From CAYFPX01 sp964519895 (lineage in GTDB: Bacteria > Myxococcota_A > UBA796 > CAJQPC01), in the NCBI GenBank assembly GCA_964519895.1, contig CAZFLE010000009.1:50110-114109 (forward strand): 64,000 nt of DNA, given 5' to 3'. The translations under genes and the position numbers were made by a program. Of this stretch, positions 22,995 to 31,812 are shown in pieces. The stretch's first letter is position 1; each line of letters opens with the position of its first letter. The notes beneath the pieces are model-generated. The model saw only the letters and a list, made by a program, of their open reading frames with translations. It was not told the origin of the DNA and did not search any database.

Positions 22995-24509
22995 GTGCTG
23001 ACGTGCCTTGCCGCGGCCTCTGCGGCCCTGGCGGCTCCCGTCGTAGAGCCCGAGGTCCTGCTCCAGGACCAGCTGGTGTCCATGGGCGTGCTCGATCAGC
23101 TGGCCGGTGCCAGTGACCACGGCGGGCGGGCCCAGGCCCAGGCCCTCGCACGTGGGACCGATGCGCTGCCGTGGCAGGCCGAGGTGCTGGGCCCGGCTCT
23201 GGCCCCCTGGACGGACCTGGCGCCCATGTGGCCCAATTGGGCCGCCCGCGGGTGGGCCCGCAGCGCGGCTGGGAACGCTCGGCCGCTGAACCTGTTCGGC
23301 GACGCCGAGCCCGGTCTGGTGTCCCAGCGCTTCGGGGCCAGCCTGGACGTGCAGAACCGGTGGATGACGCTGCGGCTGGCGCCGGAGCTGGGGGCGGACG
23401 CTGGGGGCACAGGGGCCGTCGGACTCACCGGCCTCGAGGCCTGGGTGGCGGCACACTGGCGGGGGCTCCGGGTGGGCTTCGGGACCCGCCCTCGCGGCCT
23501 CGGACCCGGCCACCTCAGCGGGCTCGTCATCGGGGAGGCGGCGCGGCCCTGGCCCGCCGGCGAGGTGGCGTGGGAGGGCCGGCTGCCCGTGGTCGGCAGG
23601 CTGCGCGCCGAGACGTCGGTGGGCTGGCTGCCCGGCGAGCGCCAGGACGTGCTCCGGCCCGGGGTCCTGCACATGGACTTTCGCTGGGCGCCGATCCCCC
23701 TGATCGAGCTGGGCGCCTCCAGGCTCTCTCTCTTCGGGGGCACGGAGCCCAGCGGAGAGAGGCGGCCGGTGGACGTGCTCCAGCTGATCGCGCCCACCGA
23801 TCCGCACGTCTACGACGATGAAGGCCGGGACCTCGCCGACACCGACGAGCTGGCTGCCTTGGATGTGCGCCTGATCCTGCCGCTGCAGCGCTGGATCCCG
23901 GGCCCCATCGACGCCGTCGAGGTCTGGTACCAGTACGGTGGCGAGGACATGATCGTCAGGTCCATCGGCCCCTTGCCTTCCCCGTCGCTGGCCGGTGTTG
24001 CCAACCTGTACGGCGCCCAGGTCTCCGGGGAGCGCTGGTGGGTGCTCGTGGAGCGAGCGGTCTTGATGGACGACCTGTTTCGCTGGTACGTAGGCCACCG
24101 CATCTACCACGAGGGCTTCACGCGAGATGGCCAGTCCCTGGGCCACGTCAACGGCGGTGACCAGGCCACGTGGTGGGCCCAGGCCGGCTGGACGCCCCTG
24201 CCTTGGGGGGGCTCGATCTGGCTGGAACAGGTCCGTCGCGTCGGCGCCATCGAGAAGGCCGAGAGCGGGGCGGTGTTCACGCTCATGACCGAGGAACACC
24301 GCTGGCGCGTGGGCGCCCAGGCGTGGAAGCTCCGGCCGGGCGGCGGGCACCTGGGGCTGGGCGCTGAGCTCGTGCGCACCACCGGGCGCGACTTCGTGCC
24401 CGACGCCGACGACTGGACGGCCCGCGCCTGGGTCGAGTGGCGCACGGATCTGGCCTGGGGCCGGACTGGTCCGCCCTGGCGTGACCCGAGCGCCGGGAGC
24501 GCTCCGTGA
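22995..24509 (+). CDS. wzi: Wzi-like capsule assembly outer-membrane protein
   Basis: The 504-residue protein starts at a GTG two bases after the preceding stop and has a signal peptide (about residues 1-14). The body alternates polar and apolar residues as in a large beta-barrel and carries Wzi-family features: VGFGTRPRGLGPG near 160 (the W/G-R-x-x-x-GPG strand region) and IYHEGFTRDGQSLGH near 370. Wzi in E. coli anchors group 1 capsule as a surface lectin. Here it likely holds or guides the exopolymer exported through the Wza-like protein. The length is close to that of E. coli Wzi. Its stop overlaps the following sulfatase-like gene by GTGA. Confidence 0.85.
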   Translation: MLTCLAAASAALAAPVVEPEVLLQDQLVSMGVLDQLAGASDHGGRAQAQALARGTDALPWQAEVLGPALAPWTDLAPMWPNWAARGWARSAAGNARPLNLFGDAEPGLVSQRFGASLDVQNRWMTLRLAPELGADAGGTGAVGLTGLEAWVAAHWRGLRVGFGTRPRGLGPGHLSGLVIGEAARPWPAGEVAWEGRLPVVGRLRAETSVGWLPGERQDVLRPGVLHMDFRWAPIPLIELGASRLSLFGGTEPSGERRPVDVLQLIAPTDPHVYDDEGRDLADTDELAALDVRLILPLQRWIPGPIDAVEVWYQYGGEDMIVRSIGPLPSPSLAGVANLYGAQVSGERWWVLVERAVLMDDLFRWYVGHRIYHEGFTRDGQSLGHVNGGDQATWWAQAGWTPLPWGGSIWLEQVRRVGAIEKAESGAVFTLMTEEHRWRVGAQAWKLRPGGGHLGLGAELVRTTGRDFVPDADDWTARAWVEWRTDLAWGRTGPPWRDPSAGSAP

Positions 24510-26473
24510 GCCGTCGCCTGCTGCTGGGCATGGCTGCAGGCCTGGTCGCGGGCAGCGGCGTGGGGCTGGTGGAGGCCCTCTGGGTGCTCACCAGCTCGGG
24601 GGCACCGACCGAGTACGTGGCGTTGTTCTACGCCGTGGTGCTGTACGGGGCGATCGGCCTCGCGCTGGGTGTGGGCGCGGGCGTGGTGGTTGCGGCTGTG
24701 GGTCTCGTGGTGCGCCTGGGCGACCCAGGGGCCTGGACCCTGGGCTTCCTGGTGGTGTTCCTATCTCTGGGGGGCGTGATCGCCGTCCGGGTGGTGGATC
24801 GGGTGGTGTTCCTGGAGCAGGGGCTCTCGCCGCTCGGCCAGGGCGTGCTCACGGCGCTGGGCCTGGCGGTGGCGCTGCCCGGGGCATGGATCCTGCCCAT
24901 CCTGATGACGCGCACGCCGCTCAAGGTGCTCCTGGGGGCCAAGGGCACGGCGACCCTGTGGACGGGCCTGGTGCTGATGTCGGCTGTCTTCTCCTTTGCC
25001 CCCGGCGGGCCGCACCCCCACGGACAGTTGCGACCGGACCGCAGCCAGGACCCCCGCATTCGGGCCCGTCCGAACGTCCTGATCGTGCTGGTCGACAGCT
25101 TGAGAGCCGATCACTTGGGCGCCTACGGGACCTGGCCCCAGGACCACACGCCAGCGATGGATGCCCTGGCGGCCGAGAGCGTGGTCTTCGAGCAGGCCTA
25201 TGCAGCGTCGTCGTGGACCCGGGCCAGCACCGCCACCCTGTTGACGTCGATGCTGCCCGGCAGCCACCGGACCCTCAGCAAGTCCGCGGTGTTGCCGAGC
25301 GATGTCTACACTCTGGCCGAAGCCCTCCAAGAGCAGGGCTGGGTCACGGGGGGCCTGCCCAACAGCATCCACCTGGCCCGATCCTTCAATTTCCAGCAGG
25401 GCTTCGACTACTTCCGCTATCTGGCCCCCGACTACCTGTACGGGGCGACGGAGTCCGCGTCGCAGCTCGCGATGTACGCCACCGTGCGGGAGTTGCGGGC
25501 ACGGCTGATGCCTTCGGGGCTGCGGGTCAGCGACTACTACCAGCCCGCGGCGGTGGTGCTCGACCATGCCCGGCACTTCATCGAAGCACAGGGAGACGAT
25601 CGGTGGCTGCTGTTCGTGCACCTGATGGAGCCGCACGGCCCCTACTTCCAGCACCCCCTCGACGGCGTGGCCCGGGGACCTGGCTCCGGGGACCAGGGCA
25701 CCTCGGATCAGGCCGCAGCGGCCTATGCCGGCGAGGTGGCCGCGCTGGACGCCGAGCTGGGCGCGTTCCTCCAGGACCTGCGGTCCCAGGGGTGGGACGA
25801 CACGCTGGTCATCCTGACGGCCGATCACGGCGAGGAGCTCCAGGACCATGGTGCCCAGGGCCATGGCACGAGCCTCTATGACGAGTTGCTCCACGTGCCG
25901 CTGATCGTCAAGCTGCCCCAGGCTCTGCACGCCGGGGAGCGCGTGCCGTGGCAGGTCCGCTCCCTCGACGTGGCACCCACGGTGGCAGCCGCCTTGGGCT
26001 TTCCCTCGTCGCCCCAGTGGCAGGGCGCCGATCTGTTCGATCGGACCTACCGGGAGGGCCAGGACCGGCTGCGACGTGAGCAGGCCCAGGCCTTGGCGGT
26101 CGCCCAGGGGATCGAAGGTGCGGTCCCCCCTCTGGTGAGGGAGCCTGGGGTCAGTCCAGAGGACCGTCCCGTGGTGGCCCAGGCGGACTTCGAGGGCCAT
26201 CGGCTCACGGCGATCCGGGCCGGCGGCTGGAAGTACGTCAAGGCCCTCGACGGCGGCTCCAGGGCCCTGGAGCCCGAGGAGCTGTACCACGTGAGTGTCG
26301 ACCCTCAGGAGCGCACCAACCTGGCGGGGGGGGCCGGGGTGGTCCAGGCCAGGCTGGATCAGGAGCTGGCAGAGGCCCTGGCCCTTGCGGCTGCGAGGGC
26401 AGCCAGCGGTCGGGACCCCGAGCTCGACCAGGCGGCGTCGGAGCGGATGCGGGCCCTGGGTACCCCGGACTGA
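24506..26473 (+). CDS. Membrane sulfatase-like hydrolase at the end of the exopolysaccharide operon
   Basis: The GTG start overlaps the Wzi-like stop (GTGA). The 655-residue protein has about five membrane helices (residues 5-165) and an extracytoplasmic alkaline-phosphatase-superfamily domain. Motifs are VLIVLVDSLRADHLGAYG (Asp near 196), SSWTRASTATLL (Thr near 238 in the nucleophile position), LFVHLMEPHGPY, and ILTADHGEELQDHG (Asp-His near 439). The sulfatase C/S-x-P-x-R signature is not present, so formylglycine maturation is unlikely. By position it probably adds or removes a phosphate-linked or sulfate group on the exported polymer or its lipid carrier. It converges with bcsC, leaving only 9 bases between stops. 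Confidence 0.85.
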   Translation: MSRRLLLGMAAGLVAGSGVGLVEALWVLTSSGAPTEYVALFYAVVLYGAIGLALGVGAGVVVAAVGLVVRLGDPGAWTLGFLVVFLSLGGVIAVRVVDRVVFLEQGLSPLGQGVLTALGLAVALPGAWILPILMTRTPLKVLLGAKGTATLWTGLVLMSAVFSFAPGGPHPHGQLRPDRSQDPRIRARPNVLIVLVDSLRADHLGAYGTWPQDHTPAMDALAAESVVFEQAYAASSWTRASTATLLTSMLPGSHRTLSKSAVLPSDVYTLAEALQEQGWVTGGLPNSIHLARSFNFQQGFDYFRYLAPDYLYGATESASQLAMYATVRELRARLMPSGLRVSDYYQPAAVVLDHARHFIEAQGDDRWLLFVHLMEPHGPYFQHPLDGVARGPGSGDQGTSDQAAAAYAGEVAALDAELGAFLQDLRSQGWDDTLVILTADHGEELQDHGAQGHGTSLYDELLHVPLIVKLPQALHAGERVPWQVRSLDVAPTVAAALGFPSSPQWQGADLFDRTYREGQDRLRREQAQALAVAQGIEGAVPPLVREPGVSPEDRPVVAQADFEGHRLTAIRAGGWKYVKALDGGSRALEPEELYHVSVDPQERTNLAGGAGVVQARLDQELAEALALAAARAASGRDPELDQAASERMRALGTPD

Positions 26474-26482
26474 CCGAGCGGA

Positions 26483-29400
26483 TCACTCGGCGCCGGCGGG
26501 CTCCGAGCGGAAGTCCTGGGGCCGGTGGGCCACGGGCACCGGGCGCTTGCAGGCCAGCACAGAGCTGGGCACGCGGCCCTGGGTCACCAGTGCGCTCCGC
26601 GGGAGCGTGTCCTCTCGAACGTCTGGCACCCACTCCACGTGGAGCACGGCGGTGCGCTCCCGGTAGCCGGTGCCTACGGCCGTCCAGCGGCCCTCGAGCA
26701 AGAGCCGCCAGCTCTCGGCGAGCCAGGCCTGCCCGCCCAGGCGGACCTCGGCGATGCCGCTCACGCCCTGGTCGAACCAGATGCCGGGATCCCCTTCGTC
26801 CTGCAGGACCTGGAGCCCGGCAGAGATGCCGCCGCAGACGCCCAGCGGGAGATCGGCGAGCATGAGCTCACCATCGACCCGCGCCAACAGCGAGCCGAAG
26901 GCCTCGGGGCTGAAGACCCCCCCGTCGGGCGGCGCCCAGCCGTCGACGCTGGGCCGGTCGCTCAGCCAGTACCCGTCCATGCCGCCCCGGGCCCACCAGA
27001 GCTCGTCATCGAGGGTCCAGCCCCACCAGCCCATCGCCTCGAGCCGCAGGGCCCGCTCCAGCTGGAGGCCAGTCAGCACGCCACCCCGCACCAACAGCCC
27101 AGCGTCGAGGGGGGTCTGGACGGCATCGCGCACGATCCATCCGCTGAGGAAGTTGAAGGCCACCCGTCCGAAGTCGTCGCCACCCGCGTCGGGCACGCCG
27201 GCCCAGGAGGTCACGGAGTCCGTGATCGGCATCCGGGTCAGGCCCAGTCCGAATTCGCCACCGGGGCGCAGGGAGACCCGACCAGACAGTCTGGCGTGCC
27301 AGTCGAAGTTGCCGAAGCCCAGGGGATTGGTGCCGAGCTCGAGGGCCACCCCCCGGGGCAGGGCAGGGGACGTGCGCAGCCGTGCGCCAAGCCCGACGCC
27401 GATCACGGAGTGCACGTCGTCGGTGGCGTAGAGAGGCTCGAGCTCTGCGTCCAGCACGAAGCCGGGCAGGACCAGATCGAGCATGCCGATGTGGCCGACA
27501 CCGACCAGCAGCTCAGAGGTGCCCGCCGTGCCCGGGCGGGACCACACCCCGAGCTCGGCCTGGAAGCCCGGCTGCTGCTTGGGACCGAGGGAGTCGCCGA
27601 GCTCTTCGAGCTCGGCGTGGGGCATCACGGCCACGACCTCGGCTTGCTGGCTGGGGGGCAGGTCCTGGGCGTCGCGCCCGGATGGGAGCGGGAGCGCAGG
27701 GAGGCGACTGTCGGCAGACCACGTGCGCGTCGCGGTGCCGCTCGCCGGCAGCTCGTGGGCGCGACGCAGGGAATCTTCGGCCCGTGCCCGATAGCCCCGC
27801 TCGTGCTGCGTGCGGGCCAGCGCCATCCAGACCCGCGGGTCCTGGGTTCGCTCGGCCTCGTCCTGGAGATAGCTCTCGGCCGCTGCGGCCCGGCCCCGGG
27901 CCCTCAGCGTGCCGGCCTTGCCGATGATCGCGCCGGAATGGCTGTCGTCCAGGGAAAGCGCGTCGTCGAACACGACCTCGGCCTCGGCCGGCAAGCCGAC
28001 CGCCAGGTAGCCCCGACCGACCAGGCTCATGCGGCCGGTGTCGTCGTCAAGCCAGGTCGCCGTCCCGCGCACCAGGTTGCGGCCACGGTCGAGCTCGCCG
28101 GCGTCGGCGAGCCGCTCCGCTTCTTCCACCAGGGCTGCCAGCCGAGCATTGGCGAGGCCCTTGCGAATCCACACCTCCTGGCCCTCGAACAAGGCCGTCA
28201 GGTACAGCTCTTCGATGACGTCGCTGCGGTTCTGGGCCAGCGCGACCTCCGTCGCCACGGCCAGCGCTCGCCCGTGCACGGGTTCGTCTCGCAGCACGTC
28301 CAGAGCCAGCTGGAGCGCCTCGTCGTAGCGGCGCTGGTCCAGGCGCAGCGCGGCCAGCAGGGCACGGGCGTCAGCGTTGAGCGGGTAGCGCGCCAGGACC
28401 TTGCGCAGGAGCTCCTCGGCGTCGTCGAAGCGGCCCTCGATGCGGGCTTCGTCGCCGGCCTGCATCACGATGCGGACCTCGAGGACCTCGAGGAGGGCCC
28501 GCACTTCCGGATCGTCCTGGGGGAGCTCGCGGGCCAGGCTCCAACCCTCGCGGGAGCGGCCCAGCTGATCGAGGGCGCGGATGCGGCCCAGCTCGGCCTG
28601 GAGCATGGTCGGGTCGCGGTCCAGGGCCTCGGCGTAGAAGGCCTCGGCGAGCCCCGGCTGGGCGTGGCGCAGGTACAGACCGCCCAGGCTGGTGAGCACG
28701 TAGGGGTCGGCCTCGATCTCGAGGAGCCGGGCGTAGAGCTCAAAGGCCGCCTCGTTCTCCCAGTCGTCCCGCAGGCCGTCGGCCTCGGCCCGAAGTGCCC
28801 GCAGCCGGATGTCCCTGGCGATGGCGGCCTGTTCCTCGTCGAGCTCGTCACCGAGCTCGTCCAGCAGGTACTCGGCGGGCTGACGGGCGGCGAGCATCGC
28901 CAGGCAGTTGGCCTCGGCCAGCACGATCCAGACATTGGCCGGATCGTTCGTGCGGGCGCGGCCGTACCAGGGCAGGGCGTCGCGGGGCCTGCCGGCCTCC
29001 ATGTACCGGTCTCCCAGGGCATGGGCGATGGGGGCATCGTCGGGCCAGACCTGGGCCCCGGATCGCAGGATCTCGATGGCGCCGCTCAGGTCGTCGGCAT
29101 CGGCCTGGGCCCGGGCGCGGTAGAGCACGTTGGCCCGCTCGATCTTCTCGGCGAGCCGGCTGCGCGTGTCATCGTCCAGCCCAGCCGCTTCCTCGAGCAA
29201 GGCCCGGGCCAGATCCGGCCGACCCCGCTGGACCTCGACCTCGAGAGCGTCCTGGAGCAGGTCCACCCGTCCCGGTGACCGGTCCACGAGCTGTCGATAG
29301 GCCGTGGCGGCGGCGTCCAGGTGGCCTGCGTTCCAGAGGCCTGCAGCGAGGGCCCGCCGGTTGTCGAAGTCGTCGGGCGCCATCGCCAGCGCCACCCGCC

Positions 29401-30700
29401 AGCTGAACAGGGCCTCGCCGGGGTGTCCGGCACTGTCCAGGTAGTCGCCAGCGCGGCGGTGGGCCGCGGACAGCCGCTGGACCAGGGCGCTGCGGTGCCC
29501 CGGGTCCGAGGCCTGGCGCACGGCCTCTCGGTGCCGATCGACCATGCGCTCGGGCACCCGGTTGGCGATGCTGCTGACAGCGTGTGCCTCGAGCAGGAGC
29601 ACGTCGACCGGGCGGCGCACCAGGGACGCTTCGAGGTTGCGCAGGGCGGCGCCGTGCTCCCCGCGTCGGGACTGGAGCAGCCCCAAGGCCCGCTGGACCA
29701 TCCACAGGTCCGGGGCCCGCTGCTGGGCCTGAAGGATCTGTTCCCAGCGGGCGTCCTCGGTGTCCCGTCCTCCCAGGGCGCCTTCGGCCAGCTGGGCTGC
29801 TTCGATCAGGCGCAGGGCCTCCTCGTCGTCGCCGCCGACTTCGCGCATGGCGGTGGCCGTCTGCCCGGACTCGACCAGGGCCCGCACGTACCGGGCCCGG
29901 AGCTCGGCGTCGTCCGGGGCCGCCCGCACGGCGATGCGCCAGGTCTCCGCAGCACGCTCCGCTTCCCCCGCGCGCAGCCACGACCGGGCCAGGCCATCCC
30001 AGGCGGACAGGTCGCGGCCACCGGGGTCGGCGTCCCGCAAGATCTTCTCCGCCGTCTCGGGCCAGCCGCCCAGCCCCACGGCCCGGACCCGGAGGCTCAG
30101 GCTGCCTTCGTCGAGGGCCTTGGTCAGCGTGCTGCTCGCGTTCGGCACACCCAGCCCAGCCACCACGTTGGCCCGGGCCAGGTCGTCGACCGCCAGATAC
30201 GCCAGGACCTGGAGTCCCCGGGCCTCTTCGTCGTGGTCCAGGGTGCGCAGGGCGTCGATGGCACCGGCTGGATTGCCGCGCCGGAGCTCGACCTGGGCCA
30301 GGGTCATGCGCAGAGCGCGGTCCTCGGGCGCCTTGCGCAGCAGGGCCTTCAGGGTCTGGCTGGCCTGGCGACGGGTGGCGTCCTGGGCGGCCTGGGCCTG
30401 GGCCTGGCGCATGGCGAAGGCCTGTTGCAGCTCTGCGGGCGGCTGGATCCGGCGGTAGTGATCCACCCAACCCGCGCGACCGGGCTCGGTGGCCAGCAGG
30501 CCCGCGAGCTCGAAGGCGGCTCGGTCCCGTTGGGCCGACGCGTCCAAGAACAGGCTCAGCGCACTCAGGGCCTCTTCTTCGTGACCGGGCACGTTGGCCA
30601 GGGCAGCCGCGAACTCGAGCCGTGCGGCGTCGTCGGTGTCGTCGGCCCAGGCGGGCCCGGCCCAGATGAGGCCGATCACCAGGAGCCACAGCCACCTCAT
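26483..30700 (-). CDS. bcsC: Cellulose synthase outer-membrane subunit BcsC (TPR plus beta-barrel)
   Basis: The frame is open further upstream through bcsZ, but the start is the ATG at 30700, which overlaps the bcsZ stop (ATGA) and gives a signal peptide ending AWA (about residue 20). The 1405-residue product has some 1000 residues of helical TPR-like repeats (EDRALRMTLAQVELRRGN, DFDNRRALAAGLWNAGH and many more). A C-terminal barrel domain follows from about 1060 with BcsC-family features: NPLGFGNFDWHARLSGRVSL and GGVFSPEAFGSL. BcsC carries the glucan chain through the periplasm and outer membrane. About 45 residues (EDTLPRSALV onward) extend beyond the apparent last strand, which is odd for a barrel that normally ends at an aromatic residue. 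Confidence 0.92.
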   Translation of the reverse strand: MRWLWLLVIGLIWAGPAWADDTDDAARLEFAAALANVPGHEEEALSALSLFLDASAQRDRAAFELAGLLATEPGRAGWVDHYRRIQPPAELQQAFAMRQAQAQAAQDATRRQASQTLKALLRKAPEDRALRMTLAQVELRRGNPAGAIDALRTLDHDEEARGLQVLAYLAVDDLARANVVAGLGVPNASSTLTKALDEGSLSLRVRAVGLGGWPETAEKILRDADPGGRDLSAWDGLARSWLRAGEAERAAETWRIAVRAAPDDAELRARYVRALVESGQTATAMREVGGDDEEALRLIEAAQLAEGALGGRDTEDARWEQILQAQQRAPDLWMVQRALGLLQSRRGEHGAALRNLEASLVRRPVDVLLLEAHAVSSIANRVPERMVDRHREAVRQASDPGHRSALVQRLSAAHRRAGDYLDSAGHPGEALFSWRVALAMAPDDFDNRRALAAGLWNAGHLDAAATAYRQLVDRSPGRVDLLQDALEVEVQRGRPDLARALLEEAAGLDDDTRSRLAEKIERANVLYRARAQADADDLSGAIEILRSGAQVWPDDAPIAHALGDRYMEAGRPRDALPWYGRARTNDPANVWIVLAEANCLAMLAARQPAEYLLDELGDELDEEQAAIARDIRLRALRAEADGLRDDWENEAAFELYARLLEIEADPYVLTSLGGLYLRHAQPGLAEAFYAEALDRDPTMLQAELGRIRALDQLGRSREGWSLARELPQDDPEVRALLEVLEVRIVMQAGDEARIEGRFDDAEELLRKVLARYPLNADARALLAALRLDQRRYDEALQLALDVLRDEPVHGRALAVATEVALAQNRSDVIEELYLTALFEGQEVWIRKGLANARLAALVEEAERLADAGELDRGRNLVRGTATWLDDDTGRMSLVGRGYLAVGLPAEAEVVFDDALSLDDSHSGAIIGKAGTLRARGRAAAAESYLQDEAERTQDPRVWMALARTQHERGYRARAEDSLRRAHELPASGTATRTWSADSRLPALPLPSGRDAQDLPPSQQAEVVAVMPHAELEELGDSLGPKQQPGFQAELGVWSRPGTAGTSELLVGVGHIGMLDLVLPGFVLDAELEPLYATDDVHSVIGVGLGARLRTSPALPRGVALELGTNPLGFGNFDWHARLSGRVSLRPGGEFGLGLTRMPITDSVTSWAGVPDAGGDDFGRVAFNFLSGWIVRDAVQTPLDAGLLVRGGVLTGLQLERALRLEAMGWWGWTLDDELWWARGGMDGYWLSDRPSVDGWAPPDGGVFSPEAFGSLLARVDGELMLADLPLGVCGGISAGLQVLQDEGDPGIWFDQGVSGIAEVRLGGQAWLAESWRLLLEGRWTAVGTGYRERTAVLHVEWVPDVREDTLPRSALVTQGRVPSSVLACKRPVPVAHRPQDFRSEPAGAE

Positions 30701-31812
30701 GATCGACCCGGGAGGGCCGCGCCGCCGCGGTGGAGGGCCAGGCCGAACCACAGCAGGTTCTGGGCGTAGTAGTCGCTGGGATCCCCCCACGTGCGACCGT
30801 CCCGGCTGGGCGCGATGACGTCGGTCAGCACACGCTGAGCGAGCTCGGGTTCTGTCTGGCCCCACGCCGGCAGCAAGCAGCCGTAGAGGCCCAGGTAGTC
30901 CCAAGTCGCCTGGGGTGTGCCGTCGGGCGCTCTCACCGCCGGCAGGCTGCCCGTGTCCCGGTACTCCTGGGCCAAGGGGCCCATGCGGGTCAGCAGCGCG
31001 GCAGCCCGCGGTTCGTCGTGCCAGGCCACGTCGGCCGCCAGGTTCCAGGGCACCCGGAAGGCCTCGAAGCCGAAATTGGCCAACGTGGCCTGGTCGTCGG
31101 GCGGCGGCACCAGCTGACCGGTGGCGGTGTCGAGGAAGGCCCAGTCCGGTGGCAGGCCAGCGGGGCTCAGGCTCTCGTCGAGCAGGGCGTAGCTGTCGTC
31201 GAGCAGCTGGCCCCAGTCCCGCTCGGGGTCTTCCTGGGCGAAGCGCCGCAGGGCAAAGGGCAGCACATAGGACGGGTTGAAGCGGACCGGGTCTTCGTAG
31301 CGCGCCCACGGGCCGGGCAGGAGCACCAGGCGCTCCCCCAGCCGGGCGACCTCGTCGGTCCAGATGCGGGGCAGCAGCCCCAGGGCCCGGGCCCGGTAGT
31401 CCGGCTCGTCCCACGCGTCGGCCGCCAGCAGCAGCGCGTAGGCGATCCAGACGTCGGCGTCGCTGGCGGAGTTCGGGTCCTGGACCGAACCGACCGGGCC
31501 CCGGTCGCGGGCCCAGTGCCACGCGGGCAGGCCATGGGGATCCCCGGCCTGGAGGTGCCTCTCGGTCCAGCCCAGCACCTTGCGAAACGTGCGACGGTCC
31601 TGGGCCCACAGAGCCCGGACCAGAGCGTAGGCCTGGCCCTCGGAGGTGGTCAGCTCGCGACGGGGGTCGACCACCCGGCCGTTGTGCCGGATGAACTCCT
31701 TCTGGTAGCCGCGCCAGGTAGTCACCAGGACGTCCTCTCCGCCGGACCCCAGACAGCCGGGGCCCATCATCAGGGCTGCGCCTGCGATGGCGCACGCGCG
31801 AACCAGGATCAC
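30697..31812 (-). CDS. bcsZ: Cellulase BcsZ (GH8 endoglucanase), predicted lipoprotein
   Basis: The chosen GTG at 31812 overlaps the bcsB stop (GTGA) and gives 371 residues with an N-terminal hydrophobic segment followed by GPGC, a weak lipobox with Cys at 20; a plain signal peptide is the alternative. The GH8 features are TTSEGQAYAL (general acid Glu58), SASDADVWIAYALLLAADAW (Asp118/Asp120), NPSYVLPFALRRFA, and NFGFEAFRVPWNLAAD (downstream Asp). BcsZ trims periplasmic beta-1,4-glucan and is needed for ordered export in several species. The sequence is open much further upstream in this frame, but that part lies antisense-free inside bcsB and has no signal. Stop and bcsC start overlap. Confidence 0.92.
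   Translation of the reverse strand: MILVRACAIAGAALMMGPGCLGSGGEDVLVTTWRGYQKEFIRHNGRVVDPRRELTTSEGQAYALVRALWAQDRRTFRKVLGWTERHLQAGDPHGLPAWHWARDRGPVGSVQDPNSASDADVWIAYALLLAADAWDEPDYRARALGLLPRIWTDEVARLGERLVLLPGPWARYEDPVRFNPSYVLPFALRRFAQEDPERDWGQLLDDSYALLDESLSPAGLPPDWAFLDTATGQLVPPPDDQATLANFGFEAFRVPWNLAADVAWHDEPRAAALLTRMGPLAQEYRDTGSLPAVRAPDGTPQATWDYLGLYGCLLPAWGQTEPELAQRVLTDVIAPSRDGRTWGDPSDYYAQNLLWFGLALHRGGAALPGRS

Noticed and set aside
26525..29278. Long plus-strand open frame opposite bcsC
   Set aside because: It is the mirror of the BcsC TPR and barrel region, has no membrane, signal or domain features, and ends without relation to neighbouring genes.
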